NCBI GenBank assembly: GCA_964502465.1
Contig: CAZCWX010000490.1
Coordinates: 1-6,358 of the forward strand
Reading direction: 5' to 3'
Length of the DNA stretch: 6,358 bases
DNA from: CAZCWX01 sp964502465
GTDB lineage: Bacteria; Desulfobacterota; Binatia; Bin18
The notes under the pieces are model-generated. The model was given only the letters and a program-made list of their open reading frames with translations. It was not told the origin of the DNA and searched no databases. The first letter of the stretch is position 1; each line of letters begins with the position of its first letter. A program made the position numbers and the translations under genes. Below are positions 1-5,913 of this stretch, in pieces.

Positions 1-62
1 GCGAAGCAATCTTTGCTGAAAAAGAGAGATTGCTTCGTCGCCTCGGGCTCCTCGCAATGACA
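1..62. repeat. Palindromic intergenic repeat, left part cut by window edge
   Basis: The arms CGAAGCAATCT (2-12) and AGATTGCTTCG (27-37) form a perfect 11-bp inverted repeat around a 14-base loop. The right arm runs on through a GC-rich segment to GCAATGACA near 55-63. Read on the other strand this begins TGTCATTGCGAGGAG and leads to GAAGCAATCTC, a sequence type I recall as a common dispersed intergenic repeat in environmental bacteria. A matching left extension would lie outside the window, so the full palindrome is probably cut. It lies about 50 bases beyond the stop of the last operon gene. As RNA it could form a hairpin at the transcript end, but no T-run follows within the window, so a terminator role is unproven. 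Confidence 0.7.
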
Positions 63-110
63 GGGTCCTCCATCTATTCATGAAGTCGGGAAGTTGCTCA
101 ATTTTTGATC

Positions 111-1256
111 CTAAGCCAATTCCTTCCTCAACACGGGAAGCACCTCCTTCCCCATCAACTCAAGACTGCGCATCGTCAGCTCATGCGGAAGCCCCCCGTA
201 TTGCCCCTCAAAGATCAGGTGACCAATACCAAGCCGCTTTATGATCTCCTTCAAGCGTTGGATCACTTCTTTAGGCGTTCCCACCACAAACCCCCCGGCC
301 TCGCGCAGATCATCGATCGACATCTGAAAAACCGGCTTATGTTTCTTCGTGGCTGAGCCCTCAGAAAGGATCGAGGTCGTGCCACGCGTGGACATGCCCA
401 GCGGCATGTAGTAGTGGATCGGCCCTTTGAGTGAGGTCTGCGTACGCCACAGGTAATGCTCAAACGATTTTTGCGCCTCAGCGTCAGTGTCCGCCACAAA
501 CAGGCCAGTCATATAGCCAAGATTGTGCGGTGTAGCCGTATAGCCGCTCTTTTCAGCAGTCTCCCGATAGAGATCAAACCATTGCTCAGCCAAATCCATA
601 GGCGCCAGGAACGAGACATACGGATACCCATGGCGTGCTGCCCACATGATCGATTCCTTACTGCCAATCCCCGGAATCCAAATCGGCGGGTGAGGCTTTT
701 GCAACGGAAAAACCCACGGGTTCACATAGCGAAAGTGAAAATGTTTCCCCTCCCAGCGGAATGGCCCAGGCTGGGTCCACGTCTTTATGATCAGGTCATG
801 CGATTCTTCAAACCGTTCGCGGTTCAGCACCGGATTCAGGTTCATGGAAAACTGTTCGATGCCGATGCCGCGCACGAAACCCGAGATGATCCGTCCTTCT
901 GACAGCAAGTCGAGCATCGCCACTTCTTCGGCTAACCGTATGGGATTCTCCCACAGCGCGATCACATTCCCTAACAGCAAAATCTTGCTCGTCTTGGTGC
1001 GCGGAATCAGCGCCGCCGCGCTAATGTTCGCGGCCAGATGGAGGCAGGTCGGCGTATTATGATGTTCGTTGACCATCAGCCCATCGAAGCCGACGGTTTC
1101 CGCATAAGCATACTCATCGAGATAGCGCTTGTAGAGCTGCGCCCCCTTTTCAGGATTAAAGTATTTGTTGGGATATGTTAGACGAATCGAGGGATATTGA
1201 TCCAATTCCGGCGTCTCTGGATACGGCATCTCACTGAAATAGTAATAATCAATCAT
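111..1256 (-). CDS. LLM-class (luciferase-like) flavin-dependent monooxygenase
   Basis: This 381-aa cytosolic protein is a full-length member of the bacterial luciferase-like family, TIM-barrel enzymes that use reduced FMN and oxygen to oxidise an organic substrate. Visible family marks are NEHH (residues 63-66), GNVIAL (96-101), RLAEEVAMLDLLSEGR (107-122), GFVRG (126-130), ERFEES (147-152), KPHPPIWIPG (187-196) and, near the C terminus, GGFVVGTPKEVIQRL (321-335). The start is fixed by a strong AAGGAGG three to five bases before the ATG. The stop of the upstream hydrolase gene overlaps this ribosome site, so translation is probably coupled. It is the last gene of the cluster. Partners in the family are often a separate flavin reductase; none is seen here. 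The substrate cannot be inferred: family members act on aldehydes, sulfonates, terpenes, or F420-linked substrates. FMN rather than F420 is the default guess. Family call is firm, function general. Confidence 0.93.
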   Translation of the reverse strand: MIDYYYFSEMPYPETPELDQYPSIRLTYPNKYFNPEKGAQLYKRYLDEYAYAETVGFDGLMVNEHHNTPTCLHLAANISAAALIPRTKTSKILLLGNVIALWENPIRLAEEVAMLDLLSEGRIISGFVRGIGIEQFSMNLNPVLNRERFEESHDLIIKTWTQPGPFRWEGKHFHFRYVNPWVFPLQKPHPPIWIPGIGSKESIMWAARHGYPYVSFLAPMDLAEQWFDLYRETAEKSGYTATPHNLGYMTGLFVADTDAEAQKSFEHYLWRTQTSLKGPIHYYMPLGMSTRGTTSILSEGSATKKHKPVFQMSIDDLREAGGFVVGTPKEVIQRLKEIIKRLGIGHLIFEGQYGGLPHELTMRSLELMGKEVLPVLRKELA

Positions 1257-1269
1257 GCTCCCCTCCTTA
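1257..1269 (-). promoter_or_regulatory. Ribosome binding site overlapping upstream stop codon
   Basis: On the minus strand the bases read TAAGGAGGGGAGC followed by ATG. The TAA is the stop of the alpha/beta hydrolase (1267-1269), and its two A's are the first bases of the AAGGAGG Shine-Dalgarno for the monooxygenase. A ribosome ending on the hydrolase therefore sits on the next initiation site. This supports coupled translation and a single transcript. The overlap is read directly from the sequence; the coupling is inferred. Confidence 0.75.
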
Positions 1270-2055
1270 CGGTCTCGCTAAAAACTCCTCTACCAACGCA
1301 GCAAACTCTGCTGGTCGCTCCAACTGCGGTGAATGTCCGCACCGATCAATCACTCTCAGTTCTGCGTTCGCAATCGCCTTGCGGTACGCTTCCCCATGTG
1401 CCGGCGGGACCAGGCCATCCTGCTTCCCCCACACAATCAGCGTAGGCATCTTCACCCGCCGCAGCCGGTACTTCAGCTTCGGATTGTGCATGTAGGGTTT
1501 CCAGCCGAGAATCTGCGCCATAATCTGGCTATTATCGCGCAATTCTATCTCCTCTGGAGTCGGTTTGACTGGAAAGAGTTTGTCCCGTTCCGCCACCTGG
1601 TTGATGTCATAGAAAATGAGCGGAGCAAGCTCCTGCGGCGTCAGGAGAAAGATATCAGCAATCTCGACTCCCTCAACTTTCAATCCAACCGCATCAACGA
1701 GCACCAGCTTCGATATCCGTTCCGGACACGTCGCCGCCAATTCCGCCGCCAGCCACCCTCCCATCGAAAAGCCCACCACTGGCACCCGCTGCAGCCCGAA
1801 ATGGTCAAGGAAGTCCATGTAGAAATCCACCATATCGGTCATGCTGTCGAGCCACGTCGCTCGAGTCGAGCGCCCAAATCCCGGATGGGTAGGCAAGTAC
1901 AGCGTATAGTGTGTGGCTAAGAGATCGTGTACCTGCAACCAGCCCAAATTCCCCCCTGCTCCATGGAGTAACAAGAGCGGGTCACCCTTCCCGCCTGTAA
2001 GCATATGGACCGTCGCCCCACTCAATTCAACAAATGTCTCACGAAACTCTCCCAT
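1267..2055 (-). CDS. Alpha/beta hydrolase, meta-cleavage-product-hydrolase-like
   Basis: This is a 262-aa serine hydrolase of the alpha/beta fold, normal length for the MhpC/BphD/epoxide-hydrolase-like branch. The oxyanion-hole motif HGAGGN lies at residues 31-36. The nucleophile elbow is GFSMGG (95-100) with Ser97. The acid is probably Asp213 in WGKQDGLVP, and the base is His241 in CGHSPQLERP. A helical cap region falls between about 125 and 195. No signal peptide is seen, so it should act in the cytosol. I place the start at the ATG ending at 2055: it follows a G-rich ribosome site (GGGGG, 4-base gap) and fits where homologous hydrolases begin. The frame stays open upstream to 2397, but that part crosses a heptamer repeat and the preceding gene and does not look like protein. 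The gene abuts the monooxygenase, so the two may act in sequence. The substrate is unknown: a C-C bond hydrolase, esterase or lactonase are all possible. Confidence 0.92.
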   Translation of the reverse strand: MGEFRETFVELSGATVHMLTGGKGDPLLLLHGAGGNLGWLQVHDLLATHYTLYLPTHPGFGRSTRATWLDSMTDMVDFYMDFLDHFGLQRVPVVGFSMGGWLAAELAATCPERISKLVLVDAVGLKVEGVEIADIFLLTPQELAPLIFYDINQVAERDKLFPVKPTPEEIELRDNSQIMAQILGWKPYMHNPKLKYRLRRVKMPTLIVWGKQDGLVPPAHGEAYRKAIANAELRVIDRCGHSPQLERPAEFAALVEEFLARP

Positions 2056-2092
2056 GCATCCCCCTTTTTCATTGTTCTTTGTGGAATTTGTC

Positions 2093-2120
2093 TGACCACT
2101 AACCACTGACTCCTGACTAC
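2093..2120. repeat. Four tandem degenerate heptamers
   Basis: On the plus strand four 7-base units stand in exact phase: TGACCAC (2093-2099), TAACCAC (2100-2106), TGACTCC (2107-2113) and TGACTAC (2114-2120). On the gene strand the consensus is about GTGGTCA. The array starts at the base right after the TAA of the 2121-3002 hydrolase and occupies about half of the 65-base gap before the next gene. It resembles the short tandemly repeated heptamers known from cyanobacteria and some other large genomes. No function is assigned. Confidence 0.7.
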
Positions 2121-3002
2121 TTACAAATGTTTCGCAAACCACTCCTGGATATGCTCCATACTCCTCTCCAGCCCCGGCCCCGCGATGATATCGCTGTGAC
2201 CCAATCCAGGGAGAATCACCAACTTCTTCGGCTCGCCAGCTTTGTTGTACATCGAGATCGACTCCTCCATCGACACGCGCTCGTCTGCATCCCCATGCAG
2301 CCACAAAATTGCCCGTGGAAAGATTTGGTGCACAACCGACTCTGGTCTGTACGCAATCAGCGCCTCTCCTGAAGCCAAAGTAATTTCTCGACTCCACTGC
2401 GGATATTGCTGAAGAATCTCGTCAAAGAGTCTCGTGGTACTTTCAGGTTCAGGCACAATGTCCTTTGCCTGCACGTACTGGACGTGGCCGGTCAGCACTC
2501 GGTCGCGCCGATCCTCCGCCAGCCGCTGCAGTAGCGCTCTCCATTCCCAGAAGTGGCAGGCATCACGAATCCACCGACCACAATCGCCAATCCCACACAC
2601 ACTCACCGTTGCCTTCACTCGTTCTTCTACTCCTGCTGCATAGCTGACGTTCGCCCCACCAAGGCTGACTCCCAGCAATCCGATCCGTTCAGGATCCACT
2701 TCAGATTGTTGTTGTAAGAACGTCACCGCATTACGGATATCCTCGATTTGCCGCATCGGAATGATCTGCCGGCGCGGTTCTCCACCACTTTCGCCGAGAA
2801 AACGGTAATCGAAGGTCAGTGTCACATATCCCAACCGTGCCAGGCGCTTCGCGACCTCTGGAAGTAACACTTCCTTAACCGCAGTGAAGCCGTGACACAG
2901 CACAATACCGGGACGCCGTTTCCCCTGCGTGAGTCCATCAGGCAGAAAGAGCATTCCTGCCACAGGCACAGACTCACTATAGAACCGTACCGGCTTTTCC
3001 AT
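2121..3002 (-). CDS. Alpha/beta hydrolase, dienelactone-hydrolase-like (acyl esterase/peptidase type)
   Basis: This 293-aa protein is a second alpha/beta-fold serine hydrolase, not close to its neighbour. Motifs in order are CHGF (36-39, oxyanion hole), DYRFLGESGG (65-74, typical of the dienelactone-hydrolase and S9/S15 peptidase-like branch), the elbow GVSLGG (111-116) with Ser113, LHGDADERV (235-243) with probable catalytic Asp240, and GLGHSD (266-271) with His269. The triad thus looks complete. The segment between about 140 and 225 forms the cap insert. No export signal is evident. The start is supported by AAGGAGG four bases before the ATG. It sits 34 bases after the DUF1499 gene and 65 before the second hydrolase, on the same strand. 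The family includes esterases, carboxymethylenebutenolidase-like lactonases and peptidases, so the true substrate cannot be named. The family call is secure. Confidence 0.92.
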   Translation of the reverse strand: MEKPVRFYSESVPVAGMLFLPDGLTQGKRRPGIVLCHGFTAVKEVLLPEVAKRLARLGYVTLTFDYRFLGESGGEPRRQIIPMRQIEDIRNAVTFLQQQSEVDPERIGLLGVSLGGANVSYAAGVEERVKATVSVCGIGDCGRWIRDACHFWEWRALLQRLAEDRRDRVLTGHVQYVQAKDIVPEPESTTRLFDEILQQYPQWSREITLASGEALIAYRPESVVHQIFPRAILWLHGDADERVSMEESISMYNKAGEPKKLVILPGLGHSDIIAGPGLERSMEHIQEWFAKHL

Positions 3003-3014
3003 TCCCCCTCCTTT
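3003..3014 (-). promoter_or_regulatory. Strong ribosome binding site for the 293-aa hydrolase
   Basis: The minus strand reads AAAGGAGG, then a 4-base G/A spacer, then ATG at 3002. This near-perfect Shine-Dalgarno decides the start of the dienelactone-hydrolase-like gene. Confidence 0.7.
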
Positions 3015-3036
3015 ACTGTAGGTTAGACCGTATTGT

Positions 3037-3609
3037 TTAACCGTTGCTTTCCGGTGGAACCTCTTTCTCCTGCTGCTGTTCGCCTTCCTGTTCTGTCTGC
3101 GCCGGTTGTTGGATGAGTGCTTGCGCAGGTATGGTCATATCAACCGCTTGCACGAGATTCATAATATGGCGGGTGTTAGCCCCGAGGTCTCCCTTTCCCA
3201 CCCGTGATGCTGAACGGACCACCAGCCAACTGCCGCTTGGCTGCGCCGGTGGCGTCTGGATCGTCACATCATCTTGAAAACCCCACACTCTGGTTTTCAC
3301 TACCGCCTGCATTTCGAGCTTATCCGCATCCAGCACGGTAATTTCCCATCCTAAACTCTGCGCCGCCCGCCGTGCGTAATCGAAGAGTAACGCTGGCGGA
3401 GCTTCATAGCGACGCGTGCGTAGTTCAGGAAAAGGGGAGTGTTCTGAGGTTTCCGCAACGTTTGTAGTGAGATAAGTGAAGAGTCGGGTAAAAAATCCTG
3501 GAGGATCAGTCAGCGGAAGACGATTAGCGATCAAACCCGCCGCCAGCAAAGAAGCACCAATTAACACCAGAAAGAAAAAAATCTGCACGATGCCACTCAC
3601 AATCCGCAT
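3037..3609 (-). CDS. DUF1499 family membrane-anchored protein
   Basis: The 190-aa product has one hydrophobic helix at about residues 5-28 (IVQIFFFLVLIGASLLAAGLI), which acts as a membrane anchor or uncleaved signal. The domain after it matches DUF1499: the run KTRVWGFQDDVTIQT (105-119) and the hallmark SASRVGKGDLGANTRHI (133-149) are the conserved parts of that family. The tail from about 166 is rich in Gln and Glu and looks disordered. The role of DUF1499 is not established. The frame is open 22 codons further upstream, overlapping the DUF255 gene, but the internal ATG at 3609 has a perfect AGGAGG (3615-3620) five bases before it and puts the helix at the N terminus, so I use it. The gap to the upstream gene is then 32 bases, consistent with an operon. 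The orientation of the soluble domain relative to the membrane is not certain from sequence alone. Confidence 0.85.
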   Translation of the reverse strand: MRIVSGIVQIFFFLVLIGASLLAAGLIANRLPLTDPPGFFTRLFTYLTTNVAETSEHSPFPELRTRRYEAPPALLFDYARRAAQSLGWEITVLDADKLEMQAVVKTRVWGFQDDVTIQTPPAQPSGSWLVVRSASRVGKGDLGANTRHIMNLVQAVDMTIPAQALIQQPAQTEQEGEQQQEKEVPPESNG

Positions 3610-3620
3610 GGCCGCCTCCT
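3610..3620 (-). promoter_or_regulatory. Ribosome binding site that fixes the DUF1499 start
   Basis: A perfect AGGAGG (3615-3620) stands five bases before the ATG at 3609 on the minus strand. It favours this start over the ATG at 3675, which would lie inside the upstream gene. Confidence 0.75.
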
Positions 3621-3641
3621 GCGTGTTCCTTCCTGCCATCC

Positions 3642-5714
3642 TTATGAAATCAACAATTCTTGTAATGCCCCCCACTCAGTGACTGGCAGAGAGCAGGTAA
3701 AGTTATGGCACACATACACGGTGAGTGTACCATCCACTTGTGTCCTGCCGGCCAGCACTGAAGGGATTTTTTCTTCAGCCGCCCCCTGCGTATCAAGACA
3801 GCGAATCGTCTTATTCGGCACAAAGAGCCGATGGATCCGCCCGAGCATCTCCGTCGTAGCAGCGGCGTTTTTATCACCAAGCAGCACGATCTCCTTTGGC
3901 CGACGAAGAAAGAAATCAAGCGCGCCGAGCATATTGCTAAAACCGAAGGGATTCTGCTCCATAGCATCGTAGAAAAGCCTGAGCACTTGCTCGGCTTTCG
4001 TCAGATAGTCTGGGTTTTCTAGCAAATAAGAGAGGCGAAGTAAGTTAAAGGCCGCGACCGAGTTGCCCGAGGGAATCGCGCCGTCAAATGCCGCTTTGGA
4101 CCGACTAATGAGGGTTTCGTGGTCGCTGCTGGTGAAGAAAAAGCCTCCTTCGTGTGTATCTTCAAAATGCGCGAGCAGCACCTCAGTCAATTCAACCGCA
4201 CGATCGAGATATGAGCGTTCAAAAGTTGCCTCGTACAAGTCGATTAACGCCGCCACAAAGAACGCGTAATCATCCAGGTAGGCATTAAACTTGGCCTGTC
4301 CATCTTTGAAGCTGCGGAAAAGTCGCCCGTTTTGATAAAGGTGGGCAAAGAGAAACTCAGTCGCCTGACCTGCAATCTCTAAGTAGTGTGCAATACCCAA
4401 AACTTTGTAGGCCTCGGCAAACGCTGAGATCATCAGACCGTTCCAACTCGTCAGGATTTTCTCGTCACGGAACGGTTTGACCCGCTTCTCGCGCGCGGTA
4501 AAAAGCTTCTGTCTCGCCTCAGCGATTACCCTTGAGGCTTCATCCGTGTCACGCCGGAAGAGTTTGCTGAGTTGCTCAAACGTCAAGGTCGGATGGAGAA
4601 TATTGCGGTGCTCGAAATTCCCCACGTCGGTGACATCGTAATAGCGACAAAAAATCTCACCGACATCATCACCAAGAATGCCGATCACCTCGTCTCGGCT
4701 CCATAAGAAAAACTTTCCCTCCTCCCCCTCTGAATCAGCGTCTTGCGTAGAATAAAAGCCGCCGTCAGGATGCCGCATCTCGCGTTCGACATAGGCGAGG
4801 ATTTCTTCTGCCACCTGGCGGAAAAATGGTTCTTCGCTGACTTGATACGTTTCAAGATAGAGACGTGTAAGTAGGGCATTGTCATACAGCATCTTCTCGA
4901 AGTGCGGCACCAACCAGCGCTCGTCCACCGAGTAGCGGTGGAATCCACCACCGAGATGGTCGTATACGCCTCCCTCAGCCATTTTGCGCAACGTATGGGT
5001 GGTCATCTGCAGGTATAGCTCGTTGTGCGTCGTGTGGTATTGCCGCAAGAACAGAGCAAAAACCATGGAGTTGGGAAACTTCGGTGCACCACCAAGACCA
5101 CCATGGGTATGATCAACGTGCTGGGCGAGGCTCGCTGTGGTACTCGCCAAAGTGTCGATCTGCAATGGACGTGAGGTCTCCTGCCGGTGTGTCATCTTTT
5201 CCAGATTACTCAGGATCTGCGAAGTAGCTCGCTCTACGTCTTGAGGTCGTTCCTTGTATGCCTGAGCCACCGCAGTCAGAATACGTGGAAACCCTGGGAT
5301 ATTGTGACGATCCACTGGTGGAAAGTAGGTACCTCCATAAAAAGGTTTTCCTTCTGGCGTAAGAAAAACCGTCATCGGCCACCCACCACGTCCAGTGAGC
5401 ATCTGCACTGCGCTCATATAAATGTCGTCAACATCCGGTCGTTCTTCGCGATCGACTTTGATATTGACAAAAAGCTCGTTCATCAGTGTCGCAATTGGCT
5501 CATTCTCGAACGACTCATGTTCCATCACGTGGCACCAATGGCACGCCGAATACCCGACGCTCAACAGAATTGGTTTATTTTCCGTCTTTGCCTTCGCAAA
5601 CGCTTCTTCTCCCCATGGGTACCAGTCCACCGGGTTATGCGCATGTTGGAGAAGATAAGGACTCGTTTCATGAATAAGACGGTTCGTAAATGTATGGCCC
5701 GCTTGCTGCTCCAT
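3642..5714 (-). CDS. DUF255 thioredoxin-domain protein, YyaL/SSP411 family
   Basis: This 690-aa protein has the two-part layout of the YyaL/spermatogenesis-associated protein 20 family. The N-terminal thioredoxin-like DUF255 domain (about 8-170) shows ETSPYLLQHAHNPVDWYPWGEEAF (partly typical from residue 16), the CHWC redox motif at 58-61, VDREERPDVD (88-97), GRGGWPMTVFLTP (108-120) with the likely cis-Pro at 113, and GGTYFPP (127-133). The rest is an alpha/alpha-barrel region like N-acylglucosamine 2-epimerases, with GGGFHRYSVD (255-264), PHFEKMLYDNA (270-280) and SWNGLMISA (423-431). A conserved-looking Cys pair (669 and 674, CHNFTC) lies near the C terminus. The biochemical role is not settled in the family; redox or sugar-related activity is guessed. 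No signal peptide is seen, so it is probably cytosolic. The start at 5714 has AAGGAT about seven bases upstream; an ATG ten codons earlier at 5744 lacks family similarity. First gene of the cluster. Confidence 0.94.
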   Translation of the reverse strand: MEQQAGHTFTNRLIHETSPYLLQHAHNPVDWYPWGEEAFAKAKTENKPILLSVGYSACHWCHVMEHESFENEPIATLMNELFVNIKVDREERPDVDDIYMSAVQMLTGRGGWPMTVFLTPEGKPFYGGTYFPPVDRHNIPGFPRILTAVAQAYKERPQDVERATSQILSNLEKMTHRQETSRPLQIDTLASTTASLAQHVDHTHGGLGGAPKFPNSMVFALFLRQYHTTHNELYLQMTTHTLRKMAEGGVYDHLGGGFHRYSVDERWLVPHFEKMLYDNALLTRLYLETYQVSEEPFFRQVAEEILAYVEREMRHPDGGFYSTQDADSEGEEGKFFLWSRDEVIGILGDDVGEIFCRYYDVTDVGNFEHRNILHPTLTFEQLSKLFRRDTDEASRVIAEARQKLFTAREKRVKPFRDEKILTSWNGLMISAFAEAYKVLGIAHYLEIAGQATEFLFAHLYQNGRLFRSFKDGQAKFNAYLDDYAFFVAALIDLYEATFERSYLDRAVELTEVLLAHFEDTHEGGFFFTSSDHETLISRSKAAFDGAIPSGNSVAAFNLLRLSYLLENPDYLTKAEQVLRLFYDAMEQNPFGFSNMLGALDFFLRRPKEIVLLGDKNAAATTEMLGRIHRLFVPNKTIRCLDTQGAAEEKIPSVLAGRTQVDGTLTVYVCHNFTCSLPVTEWGALQELLIS

Positions 5715-5735
5715 GTAAAAGATCCTTTCGTGCGG

Positions 5736-5751
5736 TCTTCTCAAGAGAAGA
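5736..5751. promoter_or_regulatory. 16-base inverted repeat in the leader of the operon, possible operator
   Basis: The arms TCTTCTC (5736-5742) and GAGAAGA (5745-5751) are perfectly complementary around two central bases. The site lies 22 bases before the DUF255 start codon and downstream of the possible promoter. It could bind a dimeric regulator, or form a small RNA hairpin with a 4-base loop. It may also be chance, as a single 7-bp repeat is not rare. Confidence 0.3.
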
Positions 5752-5781
5752 GCACCATCAACCTACTGCTATCCAGCAATG

Positions 5782-5820
5782 ACTATATATTGTAAAAGGG
5801 CGAAAACAGAAAAAACTATA
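5782..5820 (-). promoter_or_regulatory. Possible sigma-70-like promoter for the five-gene cluster
   Basis: This AT-rich stretch is the only promoter-like sequence between the CoA-transferase and the DUF255 gene. On the minus strand it holds TACAAT (5789-5794), one base from the -10 consensus, followed by TATAGT. The -35 region is a T-rich run (around 5811-5817) with poor match to TTGACA. A start near 5782 would give a leader of about 70 bases. The match is weak, so this is a candidate only. Confidence 0.3.
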
Positions 5821-5850
5821 TGCCCGGCACACCAAGACCTGGATTTCCTC

Positions 5851-5904
5851 GTAGGGGCGACCCCCTGTGGTCGCCCGGTGGATGGGCAGGCACGGGGCCT
5901 GCCC
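5851..5904. repeat. Double-hairpin GC-rich palindromic repeat (REP/MITE-like)
   Basis: Two perfect 8-bp stems stand side by side. The first pairs GGGCGACC (5855-5862) with GGTCGCCC (5869-5876) around a 6-base loop. The second pairs GGGCAGGC (5884-5891) with GCCTGCCC (5897-5904) around a 5-base loop. Seven bases separate them. The left end GTAGGGGC (5851-5858) is the type of end I recall from dispersed GTAGGGGC...GCCCCTAC repeats in many environmental genomes; the right end is not a good mirror. The element starts ten bases from the stop of the CoA-transferase. It may protect the mRNA 3' end or slow transcription, but there is no T-run after it on the minus strand. Confidence 0.72.
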
Positions 5905-5913
5905 TGCAGCGTT

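Noticed and set aside
456..902. Plus-strand open frame of 148 codons
   Set aside because: It lies opposite the monooxygenase gene, which has clear family motifs; the plus-strand peptide is Arg/Pro-rich and has no recognisable domain. The other plus-strand frames opposite the minus-strand genes are rejected for the same reason.
2093..2120. CRISPR-like array
   Set aside because: Units are 7 bases long with no spacers, and no cas gene is present.
2056..2397. N-terminal extension of the MhpC-like hydrolase by 114 codons
   Set aside because: The added peptide overlaps the coding end of the preceding gene in another frame, crosses the heptamer repeat, has low-complexity Gly/Arg-rich content, and the ATG at 2055 fits family length and has its own ribosome site.
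3610..3675. 22-codon N-terminal extension of the DUF1499 protein
   Set aside because: It overlaps the DUF255 gene end, and the perfect AGGAGG before 3609 marks the internal ATG as the start, leaving the membrane helix at the N terminus.
5855..5876. Rho-independent terminator of the CoA-transferase gene
   Set aside because: The stem is strong, but on the minus strand it is followed by CCCTACGAGG-type sequence with no T-run, and it is better explained as half of a double palindromic repeat.
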